Shown: positions 30,116-41,791 of the stretch, piece after piece
Layout of the letters: the number at the start of each line of letters is the position of its first letter
Numbering within the stretch: the first letter of the stretch is position 1
Origin: Dechloromonas aromatica (nom. nud.)
Lineage (GTDB): Bacteria; Pseudomonadota; Gammaproteobacteria; Burkholderiales; Rhodocyclaceae
Assembly: GCA_017848965.1 (NCBI GenBank)
Contig: JAFIHA010000049.1
Coordinates: 37,563-101,562 of the forward strand
DNA length: 64,000 nt
Reading direction: 5' to 3'
Notes under the pieces: generated by a model
Database searches by the model: none
What the model was told of the DNA's origin: nothing
What the model saw: the letters and a program-made list of their open reading frames with translations, nothing else
Made by a program: the position numbers and the translations under genes

Positions 30116-31150
30116 GTGCTGCGTCTCGCCATCAATGGCTACGGCCGGATCGGTCGCTGCTTCCTGCGTGCGCTGCACGAATCTTCGGCCAACCGGCGTT
30201 TCGAGGTCGTCGCCATCAATGAGCCGGCCAACCTCGACAGCATCGCCTACCTCACCCGCTACGACTCGACGCACGGCCGTTTCCCGGCCGAAATCGGGCT
30301 CGGCGAGGGACGCCTGTTCATCGATGGTCGGCCGATCGCCCTCAGCCATGCGCGCACGCCGGAGGAGGTCGACTGGGGCGAGCATGGCATCGACCTGCTG
30401 GTCGAATGCTCCGGCGCCTACGGCCGGCGCAACGAGCTGACGCGCTTCCTCGCCGCCGGCTGCCCGCGCCTGCTCCTCTCGCACCCCGGCCACAGCGCCG
30501 ATGACGTCGATGCCACCATCGTCGCCGGCATCAACCAGCACGCGCTGGACGGCGAGCAGCGCCTGGTTTCCGCCGCCTCGTGCACGACCAACGCGATCGT
30601 CCCGGTGCTCGACCTGCTCGACCGCGAAATCGGCGTCGACCAGGCGCTGCTCACCACGCTGCACTCGGTGATGAACGACCAGCCGCTGATCGACGGCTAT
30701 CACCACGACGACCTGCGCCGCACCCGTTCGGCGATGCAGTCGATCATCCCGGTGTCGACCGGTCTGGCGCGCGGCATCGAGCGCCTGCTGCCGCAACTGG
30801 CCGGCCGCGTGCACGCCAAGGCGATCCGGGTGCCGACGCTGAACGTCTCGGCGATCGACCTCACCGTGCACACCCGTCAGGCGGTTTCGGTCAAGCTCAT
30901 CAACCGGCTGCTCGGCGACGCCGCCGCCGGCCCGCTGCGCGGCCGCCTGGCCTGCTCCGACCAGGCGCACGCGTCGATCGACTTCAACCACGACCCGCAC
31001 TCGGCGATCGTCGACGGCAGCCAGACGCGCACCGCCGGCAGCCACCTGCTGAATCTCTTCGTCTGGTTCGACAACGAATGGGGATTCGCCAACCGCATGC
31101 TCGAAGTGGCCGACCACTGGTCGCACCACTGGACCGATCACCAACAATAA
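30116..31150 (+). CDS. epd: Erythrose-4-phosphate dehydrogenase-like GAPDH paralogue
   Basis: NAD-dependent aldehyde dehydrogenase of the GapA family; about 344 aa. It has [16 protein letters not shown], catalytic Cys in [15 protein letters not shown], and the Epd-style segment [27 protein letters not shown], where true GAPDHs have TVHAYT; this points to erythrose-4-phosphate dehydrogenase (vitamin B6 route). I use the GTG at 30116 because family members begin just before the Rossmann strand; a TTG at 30062 is also in frame. Placed directly before pgk, as epd-pgk are in many proteobacteria. Confidence 0.78.
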   Translation: MLRLAINGYGRIGRCFLRALHESSANRRFEVVAINEPANLDSIAYLTRYDSTHGRFPAEIGLGEGRLFIDGRPIALSHARTPEEVDWGEHGIDLLVECSGAYGRRNELTRFLAAGCPRLLLSHPGHSADDVDATIVAGINQHALDGEQRLVSAASCTTNAIVPVLDLLDREIGVDQALLTTLHSVMNDQPLIDGYHHDDLRRTRSAMQSIIPVSTGLARGIERLLPQLAGRVHAKAIRVPTLNVSAIDLTVHTRQAVSVKLINRLLGDAAAGPLRGRLACSDQAHASIDFNHDPHSAIVDGSQTRTAGSHLLNLFVWFDNEWGFANRMLEVADHWSHHWTDHQQ

Positions 31151-31166
31151 CCCCTTGGAGAAGACC

Positions 31167-32351
31167 ATGAACGTCATCAAGCTGACCGACCTCGATGTTT
31201 CCGGCAAGCGCGTATTCATCCGTGCCGACCTCAACGTGCCGCAGGACGAAGCCGGCAACATCACCGAGGACACGCGCATCCGCGCCTCGCTGCCGTCGAT
31301 CCGCTACTGCCTGGAAAAGGGCGCCGCGGTGATGGTCACCTCACACCTCGGTCGCCCGACCGAAGGCCAGCTCAACCCGGAAGACAGCCTGATGCCGGTC
31401 GCCGTGCGTCTCGGCCAGATGCTGCACCTGCCGGTGCGCCTGGTCGCCGACTGGGTCGATGGCGGTTTCGAGGTCAAGCCGGGCGAGGTCGTGCTGCTTG
31501 AGAACTGCCGCGTCAACAAGGGCGAGAAGAAGAACAACGACGAGCTGGCGCAGAAGATGGCCAAGCTCTGCGACATCTACGTCAATGACGCCTGCGGCAC
31601 CGCCCACCGCGCCGAAGCCACCACCCACGGCATGGCCAAGTACGCGCCGGTCGCCTGCGCCGGCGTGCTGATGGGCGCCGAGATCGATGCCCTGTCCAAG
31701 GCGCTGCACGAACCGAAGCGGCCGCTGGTGGCGATCGTCGGCGGCTCCAAGGTTTCGTCCAAACTGACCATCCTGCGTTCGCTGGCCGACAAGGTCGACC
31801 AGTTGATCGTCGGCGGCGGCATCGCCAACACCTTCCTGCTCGCCTCCGGCAAGCGCATCGGCGAATCGCTGGCCGAGCCCGACCTGGTCAAGGAAGCGCA
31901 CGCCATCATGGACATCATGAAAGCCCGCGGCGCCGAAGTACCGCTGCCGACCGACGTTGTCGTCGCCGACGAAGTCTCCGCCCTGGCCCGCGCCAACAAG
32001 ATCTGCATCGACGATGTCAGCGCCCACGACCGCATCCTCGACGTCGGCCCGAAGAGCGCCGTCAAGCTCGCCGAAATCGTCGCCAACGCCGGCACCATCG
32101 TCTGGAACGGCCCGGTCGGCGTCTTCGAACTGCCGCAGTTTGCCGGCGGCACCAAGATGCTGGCTTCGGCCATCGCCCACTCGGAAGCCTTCTCGATCGC
32201 CGGCGGCGGCGATACGCTGGCCGCCATCGCCAAGTTCAACATCGCCGACGACGTCGGCTACATCTCGACCGGCGGCGGCGCCTTCCTGGAATTCCTCGAA
32301 GGCAAGACGCTGCCGGCGATTGCCGTCCTCGAACAACGCGCCGCCGGCTGA
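31167..32351 (+). CDS. pgk: Phosphoglycerate kinase (housekeeping copy)
   Basis: Interconverts 1,3-bisphosphoglycerate and 3-phosphoglycerate; 394 aa. Motifs: [50 protein letters not shown], and the nucleotide-binding [12 protein letters not shown] and GGGDTLAAI. The ATG at 31167 has a TTGGAG Shine-Dalgarno. It is 16 bp after epd and 5 bp before the REC-GGDEF gene. Confidence 0.95.
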   Translation: MNVIKLTDLDVSGKRVFIRADLNVPQDEAGNITEDTRIRASLPSIRYCLEKGAAVMVTSHLGRPTEGQLNPEDSLMPVAVRLGQMLHLPVRLVADWVDGGFEVKPGEVVLLENCRVNKGEKKNNDELAQKMAKLCDIYVNDACGTAHRAEATTHGMAKYAPVACAGVLMGAEIDALSKALHEPKRPLVAIVGGSKVSSKLTILRSLADKVDQLIVGGGIANTFLLASGKRIGESLAEPDLVKEAHAIMDIMKARGAEVPLPTDVVVADEVSALARANKICIDDVSAHDRILDVGPKSAVKLAEIVANAGTIVWNGPVGVFELPQFAGGTKMLASAIAHSEAFSIAGGGDTLAAIAKFNIADDVGYISTGGGAFLEFLEGKTLPAIAVLEQRAAG

Positions 32352-32356
32352 GCGCG

Positions 32357-33448
32357 ATGAGCGACAAGCGCCGAATCCTGATCGCCGATCCTTCGCGGGT
32401 AGCCAGGACGGCGCTCGTCAGGCTACTGCGCGAGGACTTCGACATCCGCGAGGAAGGCGACGGCGAATCGGCCTGGCAGACGCTGGTGCTCGACGCTTCG
32501 ATCGTCGCCGTCGTCTCCAGCATCAGCCTGCCACGCCTGAGCGGTTACGAGCTGTTGTCGCGCCTGCGCCAGAACCGCCTGCGTCGGCTCGCCGACCTGC
32601 CCTTCTTCCTCCTCATCTCGAAGGACGAAACCGCCCCCAACCGCGAGGAGGCCAAGGAGCGCGGCGTCAGTGACTTCATCGTGCGCGGCGGCAGTGCCGA
32701 TGACATCCGCCGCCGCATCTGCCGCTTGGTCAATTGGGATATCGAAGCCGTCCCCGACGACGCCGACAGCCAGGCAGCCTTCGGCAACCGCACCCAGGCC
32801 TGCCGCCATCTATGCAACCAGATGGCGGAAATTGCCGATCCGGAAACGTGGTCGGCCAGCGTGCTGGCTTTCGGGCTGGAGAGCGAAGCGGCGATCAGCG
32901 AACGCTTCGGCGCGGCGATCATGCAGGACATCGGCCAGCGTTTCGCGCGGGTGATCCGCGCCAAGCTCGGCCCGCGCGACCTGATTGCCCACCTCGGCGG
33001 CTCGACCTATGTCGTCGCCTCGCCCGGCACCAGCCCGGCGACGGCGACCGCCTTCGCCCAGCGCGTGTGCAGCGCCCTCGGCGAGAGCCGCATCCGGATC
33101 GCCGAAACAACGGTACAGGTCGCCGTCAGCGCCGGTCTCGCCGCCCTGCCGGCGGAACGCGGCAAATCGGCTGCGCAGTTGATCGAAATGGCGGTCAGCC
33201 GCCTCGAACTCGCCCGCCAGACCCCTGGCGGCCATGTCATCAGCAGCGACCCGCCGGCCGACGACCCCTTCGCCCGCATCCAGGCCCTGCTGCGCCAGGA
33301 AAACACCCGCGAGCAACTGGGCGAAACCGGCCAGCAACTGCTGCCCATCCTGCGCCTGCTCGAACAGCAGTTCCATTTCGGCCTCCCCCTGGCACAAATG
33401 GAGGAACAGCTCCGGAAATACGCCAGTCATCAGCCTGACCCAGAATGA
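32357..33448 (+). CDS. Degenerate receiver-GGDEF protein
   Basis: A 363-aa protein with a receiver-like domain (residues ~5-125) and a GGDEF-like domain (~150-290), plus a helical tail. Both look catalytically dead. In the receiver the phospho-acceptor Asp position (four residues before the conserved Pro) is Ser55 in VVSSISLPRLSG, and only one acidic residue (Asp11) remains. In the GGDEF domain the signature is AHLGGSTYVVA. It may act as a c-di-GMP- or protein-binding adaptor rather than an enzyme. It sits between pgk and pyk, 5 bp from pgk. Confidence 0.75.
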   Translation: MSDKRRILIADPSRVARTALVRLLREDFDIREEGDGESAWQTLVLDASIVAVVSSISLPRLSGYELLSRLRQNRLRRLADLPFFLLISKDETAPNREEAKERGVSDFIVRGGSADDIRRRICRLVNWDIEAVPDDADSQAAFGNRTQACRHLCNQMAEIADPETWSASVLAFGLESEAAISERFGAAIMQDIGQRFARVIRAKLGPRDLIAHLGGSTYVVASPGTSPATATAFAQRVCSALGESRIRIAETTVQVAVSAGLAALPAERGKSAAQLIEMAVSRLELARQTPGGHVISSDPPADDPFARIQALLRQENTREQLGETGQQLLPILRLLEQQFHFGLPLAQMEEQLRKYASHQPDPE

Positions 33449-33496
33449 ATCGTCGTAGCAAGACAGAATAACCACACCTATAGACAGGAAGAGACA

Positions 33497-34936
33497 ATGT
33501 CCCGCCATACCAAGATCGTCGCCACCCTCGGCCCCGCCTCGTCGTCTCCGGAAGTCCTGGAGCGCATGGTGCAGGCCGGCATCGATGTCGTCCGCATGAA
33601 CTTCTCGCACGGCACCGCCGCCGACCACAAGGCCAGGGCCGAAGGCATCCGCGCCGCCGCCGCCAAACACGGCCGCGTCGTCGGCATCCTCGGCGACCTG
33701 CAGGGGCCGAAGATCCGTGTCGGCAAGTTCGAGAACAACCGCATCACGCTCACCGCCGATGCCCATTTCATCCTCGACGCCGCCTGCCCGCTCGGCAATC
33801 AGGAACGGGTCGGCCTCGACTACAAGGACCTGCCGAAGGACGTCGTCCCCGGCGACATCCTGCTGCTCGACGACGGCCGTCTCAAGCTCACGGTCGAAGC
33901 CGTGCGCGGCACCGAAATCCACACCCGCGTGCTGGTCGGCGGTGAGCTGTCGAACAACAAGGGGATCAACCGCCAGGGCGGCGGCCTGACCGCGCCGGCG
34001 CTGACCGCCAAGGACATGGACGACATCAAGACCGCCGCCGAGATCGGCGTCGATTTCGTCGCCGTCTCCTTCCCCAAGAGCGCCGCCGACATGTACATGG
34101 CGCGCCAGTTGCTGCGCGCCGCCGGCAGCGAAGCCGTGCTGATCGCCAAGATCGAACGCGTCGAAGCCGTCGACAACATGGCCGAGATCCTCGATGCCTC
34201 GGACGGCGTCATGGTCGCCCGCGGCGACCTCGCGGTCGAAGTCGGCGATGCCGCCGTGCCGGCGCTGCAGAAGAAGATGATCCGCATGGCGCGCGACAAG
34301 AACAAGCTGGCGATCACCGCGACGCAGATGATGGAATCGATGATCCATTCGCCGGTGCCGACCCGCGCCGAAGTCTCCGACGTCGCCAACGCCGTCCTCG
34401 ACGGTACCGACGCCGTGATGCTGTCGGCCGAAACCGCCGCCGGCAAGTACCCGGTCGAGACCGTCGAATCGATGGCGCGCATCTGCGTCGAAGCCGAACG
34501 CTCGGCCGAAGTCACGCTCGACCGCGAATTCCTCGACCGCGTGTTCACCCGCATCGACCAGTCGATTGCCATGGCCGCGATCTGGACCGCGCATCACCTC
34601 AAGGTCAAGGCGATTGCCGCGCTGACCCAATCCGGTTCGACCGCGCTGTGGATGAGCCGCCTCAACTGCGGCGTGCCGATCTACGCGCTGACCCCGGATG
34701 CCGCCGCGATCGGCCGCATGGCGCTGTACCGCGAAGTCCGCCCGCTGCTCATGCAACAGCAGCACACCGAGCGCGACCAGTTGCTGGCCGAAGCCGAAGC
34801 CCTGCTCATCGAGCGCGGCATCGTCGAGCGCGGCGACCTGATCGTGCTCACCATCGGCGAACCGATCGGCAGCATCGGCGGTACCAACACGCTGAAGATC
34901 GTGCGCGTCGGCGAGCATCTGCCGACCCGTCCGTAA
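33497..34936 (+). CDS. pyk: Pyruvate kinase
   Basis: Converts phosphoenolpyruvate + ADP to pyruvate + ATP; 479 aa. Motifs: TKIVATLGPASSSPE, VVRMNFSHG, LGDLQGPKIRVGKF, the catalytic IAKIERVEAVDNM, MVARGDLAVEVG and VMLSAETAAGKYP. An AGGAAGAG Shine-Dalgarno precedes the ATG. Lower-glycolysis member of the pgk-pyk-fba run. Confidence 0.96.
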   Translation: MSRHTKIVATLGPASSSPEVLERMVQAGIDVVRMNFSHGTAADHKARAEGIRAAAAKHGRVVGILGDLQGPKIRVGKFENNRITLTADAHFILDAACPLGNQERVGLDYKDLPKDVVPGDILLLDDGRLKLTVEAVRGTEIHTRVLVGGELSNNKGINRQGGGLTAPALTAKDMDDIKTAAEIGVDFVAVSFPKSAADMYMARQLLRAAGSEAVLIAKIERVEAVDNMAEILDASDGVMVARGDLAVEVGDAAVPALQKKMIRMARDKNKLAITATQMMESMIHSPVPTRAEVSDVANAVLDGTDAVMLSAETAAGKYPVETVESMARICVEAERSAEVTLDREFLDRVFTRIDQSIAMAAIWTAHHLKVKAIAALTQSGSTALWMSRLNCGVPIYALTPDAAAIGRMALYREVRPLLMQQQHTERDQLLAEAEALLIERGIVERGDLIVLTIGEPIGSIGGTNTLKIVRVGEHLPTRP

Positions 34937-34981
34937 TAAAATAGCCGGTTAATTCAGCGACCCAACTTTCCAGGAGTTCCC

Positions 34982-36046
34982 ATGCCGCTCGTCTCCCTGC
35001 GCCAACTGCTCGACCACGCCGCCGAACACGACTACGGTCTACCCGCCTTCAACGTCAATAACATGGAGCAGGTCTGGGCCATCATGGAAGCTGCCGCCCA
35101 GCTCGACGCCCCGGTGATCATGCAGGCCTCGGCCGGTGCCCGCAAATACGCCGGCGAACCCTTCCTGCGCCACCAGATCCTGGCCGCGCTCGAAGCCTAC
35201 CCGCACATCCCCATCGTCATGCACCAGGACCACGGGCAAAGCCCGGCCGTCTGCATGGCGGCAATCAAGTCCGGCTTCTCGTCGGTGATGATGGACGGCT
35301 CGCTGGAAGCCGACGGCAAGACCGTCGCCAGCTTCGAATACAACGTCGAAGTGACCCGCAAGGTGACCGAACTGGCGCACAGCATCGGCGTCTCCGTCGA
35401 AGGGGAACTGGGCGTGCTCGGCTCGCTGGAAACCATGAAGGGCGACAAGGAAGACGGCCACGGCGCCGAAGGCACGATGACCCGCGAACAACTGCTGACC
35501 GACGTCGAGCAGGCCGCCGACTTCGTCCGCCAGACCAACTGCGACGCCCTCGCCATCGCCATCGGCACCAGCCACGGCGCCTACAAGTTCACCAAGAAGC
35601 CGACCGGCGACATCCTCGCCATCGACCGCATCGCCGAAATCCACGCCCGCATCCCGAACACCCACCTGGTCATGCACGGCTCCTCCAGCGTGCCGCAGGA
35701 ACTGCTCGCCGAAATCCGCGAATTCGGCGGCGACATGAAGGAAACCTACGGCGTGCCGGTCGAGGAGATCGTCAAGGGCATCAAGCACGGCGTGCGCAAG
35801 GTCAACATCGACACCGACATCCGCCTCGCGATGACCGGCGCCATCCGCCGCTACATGGCCGAGAATCCGGGCAAGTTCGACCCGCGCGACTACCTCAAGC
35901 CGGCCCGCGAAGCCGCCAAGAAGATCTGCCTCGCCCGTTTCGAAGCCTTCGGCTGCGCCGGCCAGGCGAGCACGATCAAGCCGGTATCGCTGGACAAGAT
36001 GGCCGACCGCTACGCCAAGGGCGAGCTGAACCAGATCGTCAGGTAA
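34982..36046 (+). CDS. fba: Class II fructose-bisphosphate aldolase (housekeeping copy)
   Basis: Zinc-dependent aldolase; 354 aa of the CbbA-type subgroup. It has [11 protein letters not shown], zinc ligand His in [42 protein letters not shown] and [12 protein letters not shown]. It is a close paralogue of the cbb-operon copy at 38485-39522. Followed by a terminator. Confidence 0.95.
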   Translation: MPLVSLRQLLDHAAEHDYGLPAFNVNNMEQVWAIMEAAAQLDAPVIMQASAGARKYAGEPFLRHQILAALEAYPHIPIVMHQDHGQSPAVCMAAIKSGFSSVMMDGSLEADGKTVASFEYNVEVTRKVTELAHSIGVSVEGELGVLGSLETMKGDKEDGHGAEGTMTREQLLTDVEQAADFVRQTNCDALAIAIGTSHGAYKFTKKPTGDILAIDRIAEIHARIPNTHLVMHGSSSVPQELLAEIREFGGDMKETYGVPVEEIVKGIKHGVRKVNIDTDIRLAMTGAIRRYMAENPGKFDPRDYLKPAREAAKKICLARFEAFGCAGQASTIKPVSLDKMADRYAKGELNQIVR

Positions 36047-36065
36047 GCTGTTTTCCCCCGTTTGA

Positions 36066-36098
36066 CCATAACAGCCGCCTGCGGGCGGCTGTTTTTCT
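36066..36098 (+). terminator. Rho-independent terminator after fba
   Basis: Stem AACAGCCGCC/GGCGGCTGTT with a TGCG loop followed by TTT. It separates the + strand glycolytic run from the - strand genes beyond. Confidence 0.88.
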
Positions 36099-36107
36099 GA
36101 GCTGGAC

Positions 36108-36953
36108 TCACTCCGTCATTTTCGCGATTGCCTTGACGGCCAGACCGCCACCGGGAACCACGCCGCCGGCCACTTCCGCCCCAAGCTCGAAGAGCATTTC
36201 CCGGGTCATCACGCGATCGAGCCGATCCTTGAACCACTGGCCGTTCTCCACGGTTTCCCCAGTCAGACCGTCAACCTCGATCACGCCTCGCCGGTCGGCT
36301 GAACTCCAGACGAATTCAAACGCGAAAACCGGTCGAAAATAGAGGTGCAGCTTCTCGAACGCCAGCCGGTCGGAAAAAATGGCGTGCGCATTCATCGCCT
36401 CGCCAGTCAGTTTCGCCTGTGCCATCTGTGCCACGGCAGCAAGCGGCACAAGGGGCGTCAGCGCCTCCGGCTTGTCTACAGCGTCGACTTCCTGAAATTT
36501 GTATTTACGGATGTAGGCATCAAGCATCGACGGCTTGATATCGCGGCTCAGGCCATCGACATGGCTTTCGAAGTCCAGTTTCCGGTGGCACTTCTCCTGA
36601 ACATGCAGGTCAATCCTCGCTTTCTCGCCCTGGCGAGTGACCTCGTAATCCTGCTCCAGGATAGTGATCGCCTTGGCATAGGGATTGTGCACTGCCACCG
36701 GATAAACCAGTTCGCAGGCATAGTCCACCGCGCGTTGCGCCACCACGTGCCAGAAGGGCTCGTAACGGAGCACCTCCTTCGCCAGCATCACCGTTTCTTC
36801 CCGCGGTCGGTTGAGAGGATTGAGTCGGGCCAACATACCGAAAGCACCGAGCTTCTTTTTTTCCGCCTGTTCCTGAGCTGCCCGTAACGGGTAGACCTCG
36901 TCGAAGACGAATACCCGGTAAGCGCCTTGCGCTATTTCGATCCTGTTATCCAA
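36108..36953 (-). CDS. Hypothetical protein at the junction of the two carbon clusters
   Basis: A 281-aa protein I do not recognise. It starts with TTG behind a GGGGGCGG purine run. There is no signal peptide; the middle is charged and mixed alpha/beta (KARIDLHVQEKCHRKLDFESHVDGL). The C-terminus is hydrophobic and glycine-rich (AEVAGGVVPGGGLAVKAI), which could be membrane-associating. Its codon choice is visibly less GC-rich than the flanking enzymes, suggesting transfer. It separates fba from the cbb operon. Confidence 0.6.
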   Translation of the reverse strand: MDNRIEIAQGAYRVFVFDEVYPLRAAQEQAEKKKLGAFGMLARLNPLNRPREETVMLAKEVLRYEPFWHVVAQRAVDYACELVYPVAVHNPYAKAITILEQDYEVTRQGEKARIDLHVQEKCHRKLDFESHVDGLSRDIKPSMLDAYIRKYKFQEVDAVDKPEALTPLVPLAAVAQMAQAKLTGEAMNAHAIFSDRLAFEKLHLYFRPVFAFEFVWSSADRRGVIEVDGLTGETVENGQWFKDRLDRVMTREMLFELGAEVAGGVVPGGGLAVKAIAKMTE

Positions 36954-37031
36954 ATCCGCCCCCTAGCTAGCAATCCTGCGGAAATATTGCATGGATTGGC
37001 AAAAAAATACAGGCGAATGCTGGCGCTCGCG

Positions 37032-37694
37032 CTACTCGCTTTCCGCCAGGCGCAAGGCAACCCGCAAATCAGCAACCAGCGCGTCGCAGTCGGCGGCGCG
37101 CAGCGGTTCGCCCTCGTTGTAGCCGTAGGGCACGCAGTACACCGCACAACCGGCGTTGCGGGCGGTTTCGATATCGTGTTTCGAGTCGCCGATGTGCAGG
37201 TTGCTCGCCGGTTCGCAGCCGAGCGCCGCGCAAGCATGGAGCAGCGGCGCCGGATGCGGCTTGCGCTGCGGGGTGGTGTCGCCGGAGACGACGACCTGGA
37301 AGTAATGGGCGATACCGGTGCGTTCGAGCAGGACTTCGGTGAACGCCGCCGGTTTGTTGGTCACCACGGCGAGCGGCAGGCCGGTGGCGTGCCAGGCGGC
37401 GAGGCCTTCGCGGACGCCGGGGAAGAACTGCGCCTGGCGCCCGTTGACCGCCGCGTAGTGGCGCTGGAAGGCGGCAATGCCCTGCGCCTGCAGCGCCGGA
37501 TCGGGCGCCGCTTCCCAGGTCAGGCAGCGTTCGACCAGCACCGCCATGCCACGCCCGACGAAACGCCGGATTTCTTCTTCACTGCGCGGCGGCTGGCCGA
37601 GTTCGGCGAGCATCAGGCGGCAGGCTTCGGCGAGGTCGGCAACGGTGTCGAGCAGGGTGCCGTCGAGGTCGAAGGTGATCGAGCGGAATTTCAT
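37032..37694 (-). CDS. gph: Phosphoglycolate phosphatase (CbbZ)
   Basis: HAD-superfamily phosphatase that removes the 2-phosphoglycolate made by RuBisCO oxygenation; 220 aa. Motif [15 protein letters not shown], motif [11 protein letters not shown], and motif [22 protein letters not shown]. Last gene of the - strand cbb operon, overlapping rpe by 4 bp, the order (E-Z) found in other autotroph cbb operons. Confidence 0.93.
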   Translation of the reverse strand: MKFRSITFDLDGTLLDTVADLAEACRLMLAELGQPPRSEEEIRRFVGRGMAVLVERCLTWEAAPDPALQAQGIAAFQRHYAAVNGRQAQFFPGVREGLAAWHATGLPLAVVTNKPAAFTEVLLERTGIAHYFQVVVSGDTTPQRKPHPAPLLHACAALGCEPASNLHIGDSKHDIETARNAGCAVYCVPYGYNEGEPLRAADCDALVADLRVALRLAESE

Positions 37695-38395
37695 GGGCGG
37701 TCCTTGAGCGCCGCGCGCAGCGCGGCAATGATCGTATCGTAGCGGTGCGGGTCGTCGTCGCGACCGGCGCCGAATACCGCCGAGCCGGCGACGAAGGCAT
37801 CGACGCCGGCACTGGCGATCTGCGCAATATTACCCGGATTGACCCCGCCGTCGATTTCGAGGCGGATGCGCCGGCCGCTGTCGCGCTCGTAGGCATCGAG
37901 TTTGGCCCTGGCCTGGCGCGCCTTGGCCAGCGTGCCGGGGATGAACTTCTGGCCGCCGAAGCCGGGGTTGACGCTCATCAGCAGGACGACGTCGATCTTG
38001 TCGAGGACGTAGTCGAGATGGTCGAGCGGCGTCGCCGGGTTGAACACCAGGCCGGCCTGGCAGCCGCCGTCGCGGATCAGCGACAGCGTGCGGTCGATGT
38101 GTTCGGAGGCTTCCGGGTGGAAGGTGATGAGGTTGGCGCCGGCCTTCACGAAATCGGGGACGATGCGGTCGACCGGCTTGACCATCAGATGCACGTCGAT
38201 CGGCGCGTCGGTACAGGGGCGGATCGCCTCGCAGACCAGCGGGCCGATGGTCAGGTTGGGGACGTAGTGGTTGTCCATCACGTCGAAGTGGATCCAGTCG
38301 GCGCCGGCGGCGATGACGTTGGCCACTTCCTCGCCCAGGCGGGCGAAATTGGCGGAAAGTAGGCTGGGGGCGATGATGAAATCACGGGCGGACAT
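37691..38395 (-). CDS. rpe: Ribulose-phosphate 3-epimerase (CbbE)
   Basis: Interconverts xylulose 5-phosphate and ribulose 5-phosphate; 234 aa. Motifs: [55 protein letters not shown] and [11 protein letters not shown]. The start is the ATG at 38393-38395 ([11 protein letters not shown]). It lies after a terminator-like hairpin following the aldolase gene, so its transcription may be partly uncoupled from upstream genes. Confidence 0.95.
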   Translation of the reverse strand: MSARDFIIAPSLLSANFARLGEEVANVIAAGADWIHFDVMDNHYVPNLTIGPLVCEAIRPCTDAPIDVHLMVKPVDRIVPDFVKAGANLITFHPEASEHIDRTLSLIRDGGCQAGLVFNPATPLDHLDYVLDKIDVVLLMSVNPGFGGQKFIPGTLAKARQARAKLDAYERDSGRRIRLEIDGGVNPGNIAQIASAGVDAFVAGSAVFGAGRDDDPHRYDTIIAALRAALKDRP

Positions 38396-38420
38396 GGTTG
38401 CGCTCCAGAAAAACAGGGGA

Positions 38421-38446
38421 AAAAAAGACCCCGACGAGCGGGGTCG
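38421..38446 (-). terminator. Hairpin with U-run between cbbA and rpe
   Basis: On the - strand GACCCCG/CGGGGTC (7 bp, 5-nt loop) is followed by six U. It has the form of a rho-independent terminator inside the cbb operon, and may attenuate expression of rpe and gph. Confidence 0.8.
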
Positions 38447-38484
38447 AAACGACGCAAGGGCCGTGCAGAGTTCGGTAATGCGGT

Positions 38485-39522
38485 TCAGCGATAGGCGGCG
38501 GCCATCCTTTCCAGCGACAGCGGCTTGATCTTGCTCGCCTGCCCGGACGAACCGAAGGCTTCGAAACGCAAGCGACAGATGTCGCGGGCGGCCACGACGG
38601 CAGCCTTGAGGAAGGCGCGCGGGTCGAATTCTTCCGGTCTTTCGGCCATCGCCTGGCGCATCGCGCCGGTCATCGCCAGCCGGATGTCGGTGTCGATATT
38701 GACCTTGCGCACACCATGGCGGATGCCCTCGACGATTTCCTCGACCGGCACGCCGTAGGTTTCCTTGATCGCCCCGCCGTAGCGGCGGATCACCGCCAGC
38801 CATTCCTGCGGCACGCTGCTCGATCCGTGCATCACCAGGTGGGTGTTGGGAATGCGCGCGTGGATCGCCTTGATGCGGTCGATAGCAAGGATCTCGCCGG
38901 TCGGCGGCCGGGTAAACTTGTAGGCGCCGTGGCTGGTGCCGATGGCGATGGCCAGGGCATCGACGCCGGTCTTGGCGACGAAGTCGGCCGCCTCTTCCGG
39001 GTCGGTCAGCATTTGCGAATGATCGAGCTTGCCGGCGGCGCCGACGCCGTCTTCCTCGCCGGCCTCGCCGGTTTCCAGCGAGCCCAGGCACCCCAGTTCG
39101 CCTTCGACCGAGACGCCGATGGCGTGCGCCATCTCGACCACCTTGCGCGTGGTTTCGACGTTGTAGGCATAGGTGGTCGGCGTCTTGCCGTCCTCACCCA
39201 GCGAACCATCCATCATCACGCTGGAGAAACCGCTGCGCATCGACTGCTGGCAGACCGCCGGCGAGGTGCCGTGATCCTGGTGCAGGCAGACCGGAATTTC
39301 CGGGTACTGCTCGATCGCCGCTTCGACCAGCTTCCTCAGGAAAGGCTCGCCTGCATATTTGCGGGCGCCGGCCGAAGCCTGCAGGATCACCGGGCTGTCG
39401 CAGGCCGCCGCCGCCTGCATGATGGCGTGGATCTGCTCCATGTTGTTGACGTTGAAGGCCGGCAGGCCGTAATCGTGCTCGGCCGCGTGGTCGAGCAATT
39501 GACGAAGCGAGATCAGTGCCAT
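38485..39522 (-). CDS. cbbA: Class II fructose-bisphosphate/sedoheptulose-bisphosphate aldolase, cbb copy
   Basis: A 345-aa Calvin-cycle aldolase, close paralogue of the protein at 34982-36046: [26 protein letters not shown] zinc ligands, [35 protein letters not shown]. The start at 39520-39522 overlaps the end of cbbK by 10 bp. Sixth gene of the cbb operon. Confidence 0.94.
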   Translation of the reverse strand: MALISLRQLLDHAAEHDYGLPAFNVNNMEQIHAIMQAAAACDSPVILQASAGARKYAGEPFLRKLVEAAIEQYPEIPVCLHQDHGTSPAVCQQSMRSGFSSVMMDGSLGEDGKTPTTYAYNVETTRKVVEMAHAIGVSVEGELGCLGSLETGEAGEEDGVGAAGKLDHSQMLTDPEEAADFVAKTGVDALAIAIGTSHGAYKFTRPPTGEILAIDRIKAIHARIPNTHLVMHGSSSVPQEWLAVIRRYGGAIKETYGVPVEEIVEGIRHGVRKVNIDTDIRLAMTGAMRQAMAERPEEFDPRAFLKAAVVAARDICRLRFEAFGSSGQASKIKPLSLERMAAAYR

Positions 39523-40730
39523 GCGTTTTCCTTTTGCGGATGGTGGCGGGTCGCCGCCGCTTCGAGCGCGGCGACGGCGGGCAGCGGCTTGCCTTCGAGG
39601 AATTCGAGGAAGGCGCCACCGCCGGTGGAGATGTAGTCGATACGTTCGCCGACGCCGAACTGGCCGATCGCGGCCAGGGTGTCGCCACCGCCGGCCACCG
39701 AGAAGGCCGGCGAATCGGCGATGGCGCGGGCCAGCGCCGCGGTGCCGGCAGCGAATTGCGGGAACTCGAAGACGCCGAGCGGCCCGTTCCAGACGATGGT
39801 AGCGGCACCCTGCAGGATGCCGGCAATCTCGCACGCGCTGCGCGGGCCGACGTCGAAGATCATGTCGTCGGCACCGACCGCGTCGACCGGGCGCAAGCTT
39901 GCCTCGGCATTGGCCGAGAACTCCCCGGCGACGACGACGTCCTCGGGCAGCGGAACGGACGCGCCGCGCGCCGCCATCATGGCCATGATCGCCCGCGCTT
40001 CGTCGACCAGGTCGGGTTCGGCCAGCGACTTGCCGATCGGCTTGCCGGCGGCGAGCAGGAAGGTGTTGGCGATGCCGCCGCCGACGATCAGGCGGTCGAC
40101 GCGGGCGGCGAGCGAACGCAGGATGGACAGCTTGGTGGACACCTTGGAACCGCCGACGATCGCCACCAGCGGCCGGCGCGGCGCCTCGAAGGCCTGGCCG
40201 AGGGCATCGAGTTCGGCGGCCAGCAGCGGACCGGCGCAGGCCAGCGGCGCGTAGCGGGCGACGCCGCAGATGCTTGCCTCGGCACGGTGGGCGGCGCCGA
40301 AGGCGTCGTTGACATAGACGTCGCAGAGCGCGGCGATGCGTTCGGCGAGCGCCGGATCGTCGGCCTTCTCGCCGACGTTGCCGCGGCAGTTCTCGAGCAG
40401 GACGATCTGCCCGGGCTTGACGCTCCAGCCGTCGGCCAGCCAGTTCCTGACCAGCGGCACCGGCCGGCCGAGCGCTTCGGCCAGGCGTTCGGCGACCGGC
40501 GCCAGCGTGTCGCCCGGTTGCAGCGCGCCCTCCTTCGGACGGCCGAAATGCGAGGTCACCATCACCGCCGCGCCGGCGTCGAGCGCCAGCCGCATCGCTG
40601 CCAGCGAGGCGACGATGCGCGTCTCGTCGGTGATCCGCCCGGCGTCGTCGGTCGGCACGTTGAGGTCGGCGCGGATCAGCACTCGCTTGCCGGCAAGGTC
40701 GACCTCGGTCATGCGCAGAAAAGTCGTCAT
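39513..40730 (-). CDS. cbbK: Phosphoglycerate kinase, cbb copy
   Basis: A 405-aa [71 protein letters not shown]. It produces 1,3-bisphosphoglycerate from RuBisCO-derived 3-phosphoglycerate. Paralogue of the 31167-32351 gene. The ATG at 40730 precedes a second in-frame ATG (40712) that is nearer the usual family start. Confidence 0.94.
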   Translation of the reverse strand: MTTFLRMTEVDLAGKRVLIRADLNVPTDDAGRITDETRIVASLAAMRLALDAGAAVMVTSHFGRPKEGALQPGDTLAPVAERLAEALGRPVPLVRNWLADGWSVKPGQIVLLENCRGNVGEKADDPALAERIAALCDVYVNDAFGAAHRAEASICGVARYAPLACAGPLLAAELDALGQAFEAPRRPLVAIVGGSKVSTKLSILRSLAARVDRLIVGGGIANTFLLAAGKPIGKSLAEPDLVDEARAIMAMMAARGASVPLPEDVVVAGEFSANAEASLRPVDAVGADDMIFDVGPRSACEIAGILQGAATIVWNGPLGVFEFPQFAAGTAALARAIADSPAFSVAGGGDTLAAIGQFGVGERIDYISTGGGAFLEFLEGKPLPAVAALEAAATRHHPQKENAWH

Positions 40731-40740
40731 CGCCGCCCCC

Positions 40741-41745
<1,005 letters not shown>

Positions 41746-41791
41746 GGGTTGTCTCCTGATTTTGAATGAAAATCGGTGGCTGCCGGGGCGC

